DNA of 64,000 nt from Channallabes apus. Taxonomy: Eukaryota > Chordata > Actinopteri > Siluriformes > Clariidae. Made by a program: the position numbers and the translations under genes. The notes beneath the pieces are model-generated. The model was not told the DNA's origin, ran no database searches, and was given only the letters and a program-made list of their open reading frames with translations. Numbering within the stretch: the first letter of the stretch is position 1; every line of letters begins with the position of its first letter. Where the stretch lies: the NCBI GenBank assembly GCA_030522415.1, contig CM060121.1:741001-805000 (forward strand), read 5' to 3'. Positions 45,911-58,380 of this stretch are shown here, piece after piece.

Positions 45911-45979
45911 CACAAGTCAGAGTAAACTTGCATCACGTGGTCACATTAGTCAGACCAGTCTCACCCGATCTGAATAAAA

Positions 45980-46036
<57 letters not shown>

Positions 46037-46853
46037 TTTACACCTTTAATAATCCATTCAGTAGGTGAATATTATCCATGTAAACACTTGATCTGATTGT
46101 TTTCCTCTGGTTGGAATAAATGATTTCTTTCTTGTTCATGTTTTTCTCAGGTGCAGGTGACACCAGGTGATCTGACAAGTTTGCACAAGTGTGTTTATGT
46201 TGTCTTTTTATATAGTTTTTGTTAATTTATTGTTTAAATTTGTTGTCTTTTCTGTTAGCTATTAGTTAATTAGCTATTAGCTGTTAGCTATTAGTAAATA
46301 AACTAATTATGTTTGATCTTATAGGTAGTTTGTTAATTTGTGTTGTGTGTAACACCGGTCCTGTAGGAACGTTGTTTGTTGTCACTGTGTACTGAACTGT
46401 AAAGGGTTAAAATAAGGATAAAAGCCTAATTGACTTGACTTTGAGTTTACAGGAGGTTATCAGTAAAGTTATGACTCATGAGTGATAGTAAAGTTTATCA
46501 GTATTGATGAGCTGTAAATGTTCTCCTGTTCTCCTCCTCATGTGAAGAGCAGCAGTAATGTCATGTTCCTGTGACAGGACGGGGGTATGTGGGTGCAGAA
46601 GATCTTCTCCAGAGTGACTTACAAAAGTGCTTTGAAGTTTCTGTCATTGGAGAGATCTGTACACTGGGATACTCACTAAGTCACACACTGTTGGGATTTT
46701 TATTATTTACATGTTTTAAGGGAAATATTGAAGAAACAGACAGAAACAGGGTCTTTAGTCATTGTTTAAAGAAATACAAATATACATTATAATCTCTAAT
46801 CAATATTATGTCAAACAATCGGATTGAAGAAATATTCTCAGTGTGAACGGAGA

Positions 46854-46888
<35 letters not shown>

Positions 46889-47006
46889 CCTCAGTGGAAT
46901 AGGAATCATTCCAATCTGGCAACCTGGTGTAGAAGCAGCAGTTATACTGAGGAGAGGAGGAGAGAGAGGGGGGGGGAGGGGGAATTAGGGAGGAGGAAAA
47001 GGAGAG

Positions 47007-47047
<41 letters not shown>

Positions 47048-47100
47048 TGGTGTTTGATCTTTTCCCCTCCTGTGTGACAGACAGAAGCCCCTAAAGTCCA
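45419..47100. other. Microsatellites and unassigned DNA
   Basis: Holds (AAT)n 45879-45911, (TG)n 45982-46033, (TG)n 46855-46885 and a (GA)n run (47010-47045). TGTTTACA words facing each other at about 46035 and 46080 hint at a small DNA-element fragment, which I do not call. No supported exon. Confidence 0.45.
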
Positions 47101-47204
47101 GTGAATCATTAATGTGTTTAAAACTCTACTGGATCTTTCTGTCCTAAACTTATTCCTCTATTATTATTATTATTAGTGATGATGATGATGATGATGATGA
47201 TTAA

Positions 47205-47300
47205 TCACAGCAGAGCGCTCGGTGATTGGTTGGGAAGCTCATTTGCATGCGCGCGCATCACGGTATCGCGGTATCGCGTGAGTGTCGGTACATCGCCGGT
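47205..47300 (+). promoter_or_regulatory. Candidate core promoter of the MSDK gene
   Basis: A cluster within 60 bp: inverted CCAAT (GATTGGTTGG, 47223-47232), a perfect octamer ATTTGCAT (47241-47248) running into the NRF1-like palindrome GCATGCGCGCGCATC, then CGCGGTATCGCG. No TATA box. CpG-rich DNA continues to about 47900. Position and strand fit the ATG exon at 48102-48113. Confidence 0.5.
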
Positions 47301-47378
47301 TTCGGCTCTCCGGACTGATGGACGGCCGACTGGACGGATAGACGGAGCGGCGGAGCGCGGAGGAGAAGTTGGATGTTA

Positions 47379-47413
<35 letters not shown>

Positions 47414-48113
47414 TATCTCGTCTCCTCTGTCCTGTTCCCTGCGCGCGCGGGAGGCGGTGCGGTTCTCGGTCTCCGGTTCCGCCGGTTCTAATGTACAGCC
47501 TGGGGTTCTCCAAGATCTCCGAGGAGCGCAGGGGATCCGAGCAGCAGCCCCGGGGTCTCTGTCTCTCTCTGTCTCTCTACAGCAGCGACTTGGAGGATTA
47601 TTGAAGCAATGCAAAGTGTCGCGCTGGAGAGAGGAACAGTGTGTGTGTGTGTGTGTGTGTGAGGTGTAACGCAGGAAAAGTGCTGGATCTGGGATTGTAC
47701 GGTTCTGTGTGAGGATCGTACAGTATACAGCATACAGCAGCTCGTGCAGCAGACCGGGTCAGAGCAGAACAAAGAGCGCAGGGCGCATGGTCGAGTCTCC
47801 GCGCCGCGCTCGAGCCGAGGGGGATTTATTTTTGCACACTTTGTTGACTGGACCGGGAGCGTCTGCGCGCCTCATCCTCCGTCTCCCTGCAGTTATTGTG
47901 TCCGTGGAGTAGTTTTTTTTGGAGTTATGTAAGAAGGCGTACTTTACACCCTGTCGGGAGAGCGCGCGCCTCGGTGGGTGGACGCTGATTTCTGGTGAAG
48001 GATCTTAATTTAGAAAAAAAAAGAAAAAGGAAAAAAATAAATAATAATAAACCCCCCCGAAGCCCCTCGTCCTGTTTTAGCTCTGCAGCAGGAGGACGTG
48101 AATGTCAGACAAG
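47300..48113 (+). CDS. First exon: long 5' UTR and coding start Met-Ser-Asp-Lys
   Basis: A CpG-rich leader of about 800 bp holds (ATT)n 47380-47412, a TG run 47639-47661 and several upstream ATGs. It ends in ATGTCAGACAAG (48102-48113), directly followed by GTAAGC, an excellent donor in phase 0. An acceptor-like TTTTAGCTCTGCAG lies 16 bp before the ATG, so the coding start may also be in a short separate exon. No coding sequence follows in this frame for the rest of the window, so a long first intron is implied. Vertebrate proteins beginning MSDK include ITPR1 and DYNC1I1. Four residues cannot decide, so no symbol is given. Only 48102-48113 is coding. Confidence 0.45.
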
Positions 48114-48510
48114 GTAAGCCTGAGTTTCATCACCTTCCCGCCTTTACACGAGTCATTTCTCATCCTCATCTTCTCCTGACAACAAATAAATAAACTAATA
48201 AATAAAAATAAGCAGAGTGTTCCGGAGCAACTCGCGGAGAAGCAGATGCGCAAAAACAGCTGGAAAAGCTCAGAACCGCGCATCATGTGGAGAATTTAGA
48301 GTTAAAGGTGTGGCTGAAGATCGATCTATTGATTAGAGAATGATCATATCGAGTCTGAAGATCAATATCCGTTATTGTTATTGACTGTGAAGTTAATGAG
48401 TGGAATCTCGCGCGTTAATGACGCAACCAGCACCTGCGTTATTCCTGAGCTGCAGGCCTGCAGAACCCGAACCAGAACCTGGTACTGAGAGTACAGCCTG
48501 ATAGGATTTT

Positions 48511-48554
<44 letters not shown>

Positions 48555-50902
48555 TAAGTTGGAGCAGCTCCTAATTACTACCTGCCTCAGCATTTTCCTC
48601 CACATGAAGTAAAAACATCCTCAGGCCAGAGTCAGGATGCCAAGTCTCTCAGCTTCAGCACCACGGACAGCGGGACTGAGGAGGGACTGAGCAGAACCAG
48701 AGCAGAACTAAAGCACTGAGATTCAAACCGAGATAAAACCCAGATCCGAAACGCTTTACTGATCTCAGAAGCGCATGAGCAGAACCAGAGATAAAATGAG
48801 AACCGAGCAGAAGTGTGAGCCATAGAGTAGAGACACTCTGAGCTGATGCCAAGGCAGGTTTATTTTATTTTTAATTTATTTTAAAGGTTTTATCTGAGGG
48901 GTAAAGAGCCAGAGATGTGTGTTTACTGCGGCTACGCTGTGATTGGTTCATCACCGTTACGAAAAGACTTCACTTCATCTCTACATTGCTAGATAGACCA
49001 AATGGTTCTAGCGTTCTTAAACACGTTTATTCTCCACTACATGGACACTTTAAACCCTTATGGGTTCAAGATTTCACTGTTTTTTTAATCATGCACTGTG
49101 TAATGAGATCATTAGGAGCGTTTTTGCTGTGCGTTTCACCTCTGATGCTTCAGCTCTTTACAAACCTGAGTTATGGGTTCTCTGGGTGATAAAGTGGTTC
49201 TAGTTGAACTCCCGATGTTTAAGAAGCACTATATATCAGACTTCTGCTTGAAACCTGTAAGAGTTTCCTCAGAGGGACAAACTATAGGGAAGGGAAGGAC
49301 TATTGGACAAAATGGGTCTAGGGTTATAAAAAAGAAATTTTACGAGTGCTTTCAAAACCATCAAGGGTTCTAGATTTACAGCAGGTATTATACAGTACAT
49401 CTGTGCGTTACTGACACTTTAGGAACCTGTGTTCAGGGTTGTTTGCTGAAATCTTTGCTGATGAGAAAACTCTTTTTCTAGGGTTCTACATTGAACCACT
49501 AAGTGTTCACTAAAAGGCACAAATCCAGGAAAGAAGCAGCATGTACATTAATATCTACACTGGTAGAACAAATGGTTCTGGAATTGTGTAAAGCGGCTTT
49601 TAAGAGTTACCTTAATAAGTTCCCTTACAAGCAGATCATTTATTTTGCAAACAGATAATTTCTTTCTTCTTTGCAGATCTTTTTTTCCCACTGCTACTGG
49701 TTCCTCCGAGGTTCTTTGGAAAGTTGCATGAGTTTCATGTCCGTTCATTTTGACACTGTTAGAACAAACGGTTCTACCTTTATACTTGGAACCTTTTGCA
49801 GACATTTTAACCACAAATAAATGTGCTGTGTAGTCACTAAGAAGAGAGTTAGCAAAGACTCAGGCAAGGCTTCCTGTTAGAACTACTCCATTAGACCAAA
49901 TGGTTGTTCTTGCTTTCTCAAATGGTTCTACTTGGAAGCTTTCCTGCAAGGGCAAGCTTTCTTACACAGAAATGTTCATGGTTCTCCTTAAATCTCATGA
50001 GATGTAATTCCTTAAATACTCCAATTCCATGTGTTCCATCAACACCAAGCTGAACCCTCCCTGAAGTTTCTCCGACACATCATGAGTGCAAAACAGCTGT
50101 TAAGTGTTGAGAACATCTTGTGTTGTTTTGATGGTGTTCTCGAATCCTGGACCATGGGAGCTGCGGTGTGACGGTGAGGATGAATTCCTCTGAGCGCTAA
50201 CGGACCAGTTCTGTGTTTAACACTAACAAGGTTTTGTTTGCTTTAATTAGCTTTAAGATTGAAGCCCAGTGGAACGCGCTCTTATCGACTCGGATCTCCG
50301 AATCGTCTAAAGGCTCTTAAAGGCAATCGATACTTAATGTGTGAAGAGAGCACGTCCTCTGGCCAGATTAACACGTGGAGATGGAGATAAAGACAGATTA
50401 TTCATTACGGAGTAACGTGTGATGAAGTTCTCACCCTCAGGTTCTTACTGATATCAGGAGAACAATGAGGTTCTTCAATACGGATTGATCATCATTTCTC
50501 TTTGCACATGGACAGCGTGAGGAACAGGAAAGACCAGAGCAGGTGGCTAGATGTTCACACCTGTGGCTTGTTTTCTTACTCTACAGGTTTCTCAAGGGTT
50601 CTTTGAATATGGGTTCCATATACAAACATTAGCAGAGTTGTGATTGTTGTTAAGGGAGGATCGTGCAAGAGGTTCACTTACGTTTATATTTTAGGTGAAA
50701 TGGTTTAGAGGAAAAGGTTCTAGTGTTTCCAGCTGGTTCTACTTGGAATGTTTTGTGAAATGGAGACCCTCGATTGTAAATAGAACTTTGAAACGTTTCC
50801 CAAGAAAGATTTAACGTGGAATAATTATGAGCGCATTTAGGGCTGTTTACCCCTGATGCAGAACACCACTCTGAGCTTGGTTCTAAGGTTCTACCAGGTT
50901 CG

Positions 50903-50942
<40 letters not shown>

Positions 50943-51202
50943 CTCTTGATTGTACTCCAGACACACAAACCAGTGACCCTCTGAAGGAGAAAAATGTAGG
51001 AATCTTCAGCCTAACAGCACGTCACTAGAGTGATTACACCATATGCACATGTGGGTGGAGTTAGGTGTGGAGTTAGGGGTGGAGTTAGGGGTGGAGCTAG
51101 AGGTGCGATCATGGGCGGAGTTAGCGTTTATATCTTTTCTGATGCGTTGTGTGTTTGAGATTGAGTTCTAATAGAAGTGTGATGGTGTAAGGAAGTCCAT
51201 GG

Positions 51203-51240
<38 letters not shown>

Positions 51241-51262
51241 TGTGTGTGAGAGAGTGTGTGTG

Positions 51263-51330
<68 letters not shown>

Positions 51331-51331
51331 A

Positions 51332-51362
<31 letters not shown>

Positions 51363-51511
51363 GAGGTTCCACGGGTCTGCGGTGGTAAGAGTGTCCTTGC
51401 TGAATAATGTATGAACGAGTCTTGAGTCGTGTGTGTGAGTCATGAGGTCACGAGCCGAGGCGAGCGGAGAAAGTGAAACTGTGTAAATGTTCTCTACACC
51501 CTGGCCTTTAG

Positions 51512-51572
<61 letters not shown>

Positions 51573-52097
51573 AGTTCTTAAGCAAAATGACTCATAAATA
51601 TGGTGAGTCATTACTCTGTGTGTGTGTGTGTGTGTGTGTGTATATTGTCTCTTTTATTTAACATTATTGTTGTTCTTGAGTTCTACAGAGAACATTTAGG
51701 AGTCTCACAGTGAGAGAGGGGGTTCTTTTAGAAGAACCAGACATGTTCTCCTCTCGCAGGGTTCAGTGTAAAACATTCAGGTTCCTCTGAGACAGACGGA
51801 AAGATCTCTGAGCTGTAGAGTTCTCCAGCGAATATCTAAATGTTCCTCAGAGAGATAAGCTAAAACCTGAAATCAGTCTGTGTGTGTGTGTGTGTGTGTA
51901 GATCTGATGTGTGTGTGTGTGTGTGTGTGTGTGTGGTGTGTATGAGTTCTCTGTCCTGTGGGAGCTGAGTATACAGAACCTGTTGAGAACCACTAATGAG
52001 GAACATCATCCAGTGAGGAATTTCAGAGCCGTCAGGTTTCACCTCACATCAGAGCCGAAATTCCCACGAGTGAGGTTCCACATAACGACTGTCTGTT

Positions 52098-52183
<86 letters not shown>

Positions 52184-53398
52184 GAAACTTTTTACCATTG
52201 TTAGTTTAGTGTGTCTCAGTGTGAGCTTTGATTATTTTACTCTTACACAGGAGAGAAAGAGAACCCACCTGAAGGGTCTTTAGTACCCAAAGAGGTTCTT
52301 CTAGGATCCCTGTCTGGTAGGAGAGCCCTCATCAACATGGAACGTCTTGTTCCTCAATATGATTTCTTCTTTCTGATGAATCTTTAACAATATTTTTCTG
52401 TGGTCTAGAGGGAACTGTGAACAGAAATGTTCTTCTGTTATGTTTCTTCACAGGGATCTCTGACTTCCTGAAGGTGCTCTGTTCAGAGCTCTAAAAAGGA
52501 AAGTTCCTCACATGGTTCCTTTTAGCGTTTCTCAGAGATTTACAGCGGCGTGCAGCTGCTCCTTTTCCTCATGTCTCTTTCTCTGTTAGAGAAATTATTA
52601 GATCTAGAACCCTTCAAAAAACAATTAAAGCTGATTACAGTAACACAGTTCATAGCAGAACCTTACAGCAGAAGGTTTCCTCAGGAAAAGGTTTCAAGTA
52701 AAACCTCAAAAGTACAATTTTAAGTTTGCTATCGATTGTTTTTGTCTACAGTTGCTTCTAGAACCCTTGTTAATAAATCGTAATTTGTTATTGGAACTAT
52801 TGAAACCAGATTTTAAGAACCCTTAAAAACACTGTCCACTGTGTATAGTTCTGCTGTTAAAGGTGAACTCTCAAACTTACAATCAGTAGAGCAGAACCTC
52901 GACTACTGTAGAGCAGAACCAGTTCTTCAGAGTAGAACTACCGAGCACCACTGTACTGGTTCTAGAGAAGAATTGGATCTAGAGCACAACACTGATTTCC
53001 AAACCATGCTGTTCTGGTTCCAGAACCTGGTTCCATGACTAAAGAGCCACACTGTGTTTAGTCTAAAGTAGAATCTCAGTTGTGAAGAACCTTGATTACT
53101 GAATCACTCAAAAGAGATTTTAGAGCATACCCTTGACCACGCTGTACAGGTTCTAGAGCAGAACCTTGTCTACTGAGCTGCTCCATACAGGTTCTAGGTA
53201 AGAACATTGAATTCTGCGGCGCCTCAAACTGGTTCTTGATTACTGAACTTCCTTGTACTTAATCTAGAGAAGAATCTCAAATGCTGAGCCGCCTGGTTTA
53301 GAACCTGGAGCAGAAACCTGACTACTGAGTCACAGTTCAGGTTCTAGAGCGTCCCTGAGTGTCCAGAATCATTTAACCTCTTCTTCAAGTGGACAGTC

Positions 53399-53440
<42 letters not shown>

Positions 53441-53493
53441 CATTTACATTTAAAGGTGAGACTGGAAAACTATTGCATATGATTGATAATATT

Positions 53494-53546
<53 letters not shown>

Positions 53547-53603
53547 CAGATAGAGATCACAGATAAGATTATGAACTTGTTCCCCTCCACTGACTCTCCA
53601 CTA

Positions 53604-53673
<70 letters not shown>

Positions 53674-53821
53674 GCTTCTGAGTTAGGAACTACTAACTGA
53701 AGCACCCTGAGGATAACACACAGGGGGCGGAGTCTGTTTACAGCAGGGGCGTGGCTTATCTCTGTCTGGGAGTTTGATGTAATTACAATATAACACATTG
53801 AAATTTTGGTTTTGTCTCTAA

Positions 53822-53865
<44 letters not shown>

Positions 53866-54390
53866 TGGAATAACGTTTAAGGATAAGAATTAAATACATA
53901 AATATTTAATTAGTCACTTCATCCCTTAACATCTGGAGGAACCCTACCCTGTGACCTCTGACCTCTCACACCTACAGCTGGTTCTGCACTACATTTGAAT
54001 TCCTCATAACTGACGTGATGGATGAAGGTAACGTTTCTCTGTGAGTGCAGCAGATGAGCGCGAGTGTGTAACGGTGTGTCGGTGCTCGAGAGGTCGCTGA
54101 ACATCTCAGTGTCTCGTCTCCTGTGGGAAGATCTGGCAACCCGAGGCTGATGCGGATGCTGATGTCGGCTTTACCGTGGACTCACGAGTGTGAATCTGAA
54201 CACGAGAGAAAAAAACCAAAGACTCTGCAGTCGACTTAAATCTATGAAATCTTTCAACACTCCCCCTCCGTACTGTCCCTGTCTCTTCTGTCCCTCTCTC
54301 TCTCTCCGTGTCCATCAGTCCTGCAGCAGGTGTTCTGTTCTCCGCCTCACCCCCCGGTCGCCTGTCAGCCCCCGACAACTGAGTGTAGAA
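48114..54390 (+). other. Putative first intron, GGTTCT/AGAACC-rich part
   Basis: No exon was found. From about 48430 to 53400 the words GGTTCT and AGAACC recur every few dozen bases (for example around 49004, 49366, 49770, 50717, 50880, 52960, 53149, 53191 and 53338). In 52850-53360 they form a degenerate tandem repeat of about 42 bp (GGTTCTAGAGCAGAACCT, then ACTACTGAGC). Microsatellites: TG 48518-48548, 50908-50940, 51209-51356 (interrupted), 51617-51642, 51880-51934; CA 51514-51568, 52101-52180, 53606-53672, 53825-53862; CT 53401-53435; TG 53494-53539. Confidence 0.5.
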
Positions 54391-54745
54391 TATTCATCAT
54401 GGCCGCCAGCTGTTTGCTCTGGGCGTCGTTGCCTGTGCATGCAGAGCAGAGCCTCAGGTGATGATTGAGGATAACGATGTCCTCGCAGCGAGCGCGAGAG
54501 ATCCGCTGAGCGTCTGTATCACCGCCGAGCCGGGAGACGTCCCGACATGTGGAGGGAAAACAACCCGATTGCTCCTGATTGCATTCATTTCTGTTTCTAA
54601 ATTGATTTGGGCAGCAGTAAATTGGGCAGAGCGACTCAGCCGAGCGACGGCGTTACGCCGGAGTGTCGCTCCACGACGCCGCGCGCTAAACTGGACAGGT
54701 TTAATTACTGAACGTCACAGAGTGTGTACACGAGAGCAGGAGTGA
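54391..54745. promoter_or_regulatory. Candidate conserved noncoding block
   Basis: Non-repetitive, CpG-rich DNA in otherwise repeat-laden intron. Features: ATTCATCATGGCCGCC, GATTGCATTCATTT, and paired AAATTGATTTGGGCAGCAGT / AAATTGGGCAGAG. Frames are open on the plus strand, but no domain was recognised. Called only from its contrast with the surroundings. Confidence 0.25.
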
Positions 54746-54768
54746 TGAGCACGGCCTTCCAGACACTC

Positions 54769-54841
54769 CTGTGTGTGTGTGTGTGTGTGTGTGATTATTA
54801 TTATTGATCGCACACTGATGTGATATGAACATGATTGTTTA

Positions 54842-54876
<35 letters not shown>
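54769..54876. repeat. Two (TG)n microsatellites
   Basis: TG runs at 54769-54793 and 54846-54875. Confidence 0.95.
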
Positions 54877-54877
<1 letters not shown>

Positions 54878-54889
54878 GCGAAAGCCTTA

Positions 54890-55120
54890 AACAATTGATT
54901 CTGATTGGTTAAATCAGATAAAACTCACCTCACTCGTTATAATGTGTTGTTGTTTCTATGGTAACAGCTCATGTGGTGGAGGGGGTGGGGCGGGGCGGGG
55001 CGGGGTGGGGAGAGTTGATAAATGTCATGGTGAAGTTTTCTGTAAGAGTAGACGTGTGTAAGGAAGGAGGGAAGGAGTCTCCAGTGTCAGCACTTATTAC
55101 CAGTCAGAGGTAAAGCTGCA
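54890..55120 (+). repeat. Copy of dispersed X-box repeat family
   Basis: Starts TTCTGATTGGTTAAATC, has GTTTCTATGGTAAC (54952-54965), then AGGAAGGAGTCTCCAG (55070-55085) and CAGAGGTAAAGCTGCAGG. A G-rich run (54981-55010; five GGGG blocks) is inserted in the middle. A second palindrome, GTTGCCATGGTAAC (55163-55176), lies just beyond and is a perfect RFX X-box consensus. Confidence 0.6.
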
Positions 55121-55439
55121 GGACCTGCTGCACAGCGTTTGTGTCTTTTGTGCATGATTCTTGTTGCCATGGTAACACTGGCACTATATATCGCATTGGG
55201 GGGGGGAGAGGGGGCGGGGGGGTGCGGTGTCTGCTGATGTTCCATAAGATGCGGTTCGTGGATTATAATTCCAGTCCAACAGTCTATTAACCACCGCCCC
55301 CCCCTCCCCCCCTCCCCCCCCCCCTCCAGTGCTCTGCTCGGGTGTTGATGTTCAGACTGTCGACTGCGGAGCGTCTGGAGCTCGTCCTCATGAGTCCCTG
55401 TGGAGTCTGGAGCCGAGGGTACGGGCGCTCGACGACTGT

Positions 55440-55740
55440 CTCGGCTCACTGCGCTGATTGCAGATTGTAGTTCTGCTCGTCGTGGGTTAATTGGATCCCC
55501 CTCTTTAATTTCACCCCATTAACGGGCCGTGGAGTGGAGTGAACGTCTCGTCCTCCTCTCGTCCTCCTCTCGTCCTCCTCTTGTCCTCATCTCTGGCGTT
55601 CCGGACTCAACAGGTCGACGCTTGTTGATTGCGCTCTGCGAATTGACCGGACTCGATGCATTTCTAATTTAATTGTAGATTTAGCTTCACGCTCCTTTTC
55701 TCAGAGTCAATTAGAAACATCTGCAGATGATAATCGTTAC
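55440..55740. promoter_or_regulatory. Candidate conserved noncoding block with homeodomain-type sites
   Basis: Non-repetitive except for TCCTCCTCTCG triplets. Contains GGGTTAATTGGATCC, TTTAATTTCACCCCATTAAC, TCTAATTTAATTGTAG and GTCAATTAGAAACATCTG, which are dense TAAT/ATTA and E-box-like words. The preceding stretch 55330-55450 is open on both strands but was not recognised as protein. Confidence 0.25.
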
Positions 55741-55744
55741 CTTT

Positions 55745-55995
55745 AGTGTGTGTGTGTTTGTGTGTTTGTGTGTGTATGTGTGTGTGTGTGTGTGTGTGTT
55801 TGTGTGTGTGTGTTTTCCGACACAAAACAGACCGCTCTCTACATCTCCCAAGACGACTGTGATGATCAGAAACCACTCACTCCGCTTCCTTAATGCTCCT
55901 CGTATCGGATCGGCCTGTGGTCCTCTACCTCCACTTACTCTCTCCCGTCTCCTGCTCGTTAATCTAATTATCCTCAGACGCTGCGTGTGCCAGTC

Positions 55996-56033
<38 letters not shown>

Positions 56034-56285
56034 TGATTATATTGGATCAGGTATCAAACACTCCCCAGTGGAACAGCATTGTTTTGACCTCGCGCTTGTT
56101 TTACTATAAAACACTGGAGGATTTCTCAGAGATGATGTCGTCGCTCGTTACGGCGCGTTAATTACCGGAGGACGAGGAAATGGAGTGAAGGGTTTGTGTA
56201 GGTCTGAGGTGTTTAATCGTCCTGTAGATCAGGTCTACTGCCGTGTCTCTTCTGTTTAATGTTAGAGTATTTTACAGTCTCTCTT

Positions 56286-56366
<81 letters not shown>

Positions 56367-56503
56367 TACTCACACACGCACAGGGGAAAAAGTTTTCAGT
56401 CTAAACCAATGTTCATGTTAATTTGTGTGTATTTATTTAAATAAAGGGGCGGAGCTCTAAGCAGAACCTCATTAGGAATCTTAAAACCCAAAACAATCTG
56501 AAG

Positions 56504-56534
<31 letters not shown>

Positions 56535-56540
56535 GTTTCA
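55745..56540. repeat. Microsatellite cluster
   Basis: TG with TTTGTG interruptions 55747-55813, (GA)n 55999-56028, CT then CA 56279-56364, TG 56510-56537. A (GA)n run follows at 56708-56752 and TG 57009-57066. No gene between them. Confidence 0.95.
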
Positions 56541-56706
56541 TTACATTTAATTACATTTAGAAGAAATTACTGAGCAGTGACAGAACCTGCAGTCAGATAA
56601 AGTCTGAGTGAACAAAATAAAAATCAGTAAAGTAAACCTTCAGACCAGACTAATACTGCTAATGAATATATATACAGTGTGTATATAGAGAGAGACAAGG
56701 ACAAGG

Positions 56707-56755
<49 letters not shown>

Positions 56756-57004
56756 AGAAATGAGACAAGGACAGACTGAGACACACATTGAGGAGAGAGA
56801 GAGACAGGAGGAGTCTGTGCTGATGAACAGCGGTTCTCTGGGCGGAGCCTGTAGCAGGTGAGGGTGAAGGCGTGCAGCTGGAACATCTGTACGGAACTTA
56901 TCCGGATCTTTTACTTGTTAAACATTACAGCTGCTTTCTGGCCTCATGGAGCTGCTCTGTTGCTGTCCGTGGTGCTGAAAGCTGCCCTGCTCTCACGAGA
57001 AGTG

Positions 57005-57069
<65 letters not shown>

Positions 57070-57079
<10 letters not shown>

Positions 57080-58270
57080 AAGAGAGAGTGTGTAGAGAGT
57101 AGAAATGCCTGCAATGCGCTGTTCCTTGCGTCAATCAGTACAAGTGATTAGAGAGACGCTGGAGTTTGCCGTCACCTCGGGCGCTGACGGTTAAATAGAC
57201 CACAGCCAGAGCTGCTATTTTAGCTGCTGAAGTTCTCTGGGGAGAAGAAACACAAACACACGGAACGCTCCACACTCCCCCCTCTCTCTCTTTTTCTCTT
57301 TCTTTTTCCTCCCTCTGTTTTTCTTTCAGTTCTGTCTCGTACTCTTTCTCTTTATTCGTGCCTCTCGCTCGCCTCGTCCTCAATTTGCATCTGAAGAATT
57401 AAATTTCTTCTCCTGCGTCTCGTCCCCGTTTCCACCGCTGTTCTCCTCTCACGTCAAATCTCTGCATCAGCGCTCACCCTACACCCCCACCCCTCCACCC
57501 CCCCCCCCATATCAGCCCAGTCCCACTGGAGGGCTTCAGCTCAGTGTGGGTGTCTGGATCGTACCACTGACTCCAGAGCAGGGGCGTCCGTCAGGCTCGG
57601 TGCTCTGCTCCAGCTCCTGGTGAAGAAAAAACAACAACAACAATAACAACAACAACAAACAACACCTGAGAAGATGCTGAAGGATCAAAAGCATTTCCTG
57701 AACATCTGACTTCCTGTTTAATCAAACTGAACTGACACCTGAAGCTGCTCCTGATTCACTCGTTCTCCTCCACGTATTCACGTGTCACTGGGATTTTCTT
57801 TGGCATTTGAAGCCTCTTTTTTTTTTTTTTTTGCGAGAGAGCCGGAGTGAGAGATCAGAGAGGTTAGATCAATCCCACTTCAAAGCCTAAATTTTGAATG
57901 GGTTCATGCGAGAAAAAAGCAGCACCTGTTTCAAGATCGACTGAATATGAAAATAAAGCATGCTTTTGAAAAAAAAAAAAAAAGACAAATGATTCATTTC
58001 ATGGAGCTTCAAAGCGAGACGCGCGCCGGCTGTTTAGCGGAAATCCACCTCAACCTCACCTGAACACACACGCGGGACTCTGACGCAAACCTGCCAGGAA
58101 ATCTCTATACGGCTCTACAGCTAACGGTTTACACAGATGCAGGATGTTAAACATGTTAGAGCTCCCTCTATAGTCAGAGTCGTGAAACTACATCTGCTAA
58201 CGATCTGAAAAAAAAAAAACATAAACAGGTCAACGGTGTCGTTTTTTTTTTTACACCTTTGATGTTAACG
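57070..58270. other. Intron-like DNA, possible conserved noncoding segment at 57840-58030
   Basis: 57270-57360 is pyrimidine-rich and 57480-57508 C-rich. An (AAC)n-like run lies at 57628-57660. Between two homopolymer tracts (T at 57819-57832 and A at 57970-57983) lies balanced, non-repetitive DNA (CAATCCCACTTCAAAGCC, TTTTGAATGGGTTCATGCG), which stands out from its surroundings. No exon seen. Confidence 0.3.
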
Positions 58271-58275
58271 TATTG

Positions 58276-58380
58276 ATCTGATTGGTCAGAAGGTGTTGAT
58301 TAATTCTCTATAACAGCAGCTCTGACAGTAGTGAGGCTCGTGTTAATGCGCTCAGTGGAGGTCGTCTCAGATCTGTTTTC
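58276..58380 (+). repeat. 5' part of dispersed X-box repeat family
   Basis: TCTGATTGGTCAGAAGGTGT, then TGATTAATTCTCTATAACAG and CAGCTCTGACAGTAGTG. Nearly identical to 41060-41100. Confidence 0.55.

Noticed and set aside
46035..46140. Facing TGTTTACA words suggesting a DNA element
   Set aside because: The inverted match is only eight bases and no second boundary could be fixed.
55087..55449. 120-residue minus-strand frame, Ser/Pro/Arg-rich
   Set aside because: Crosses C-runs and part of the dispersed repeat; no recognised domain or splice signal.
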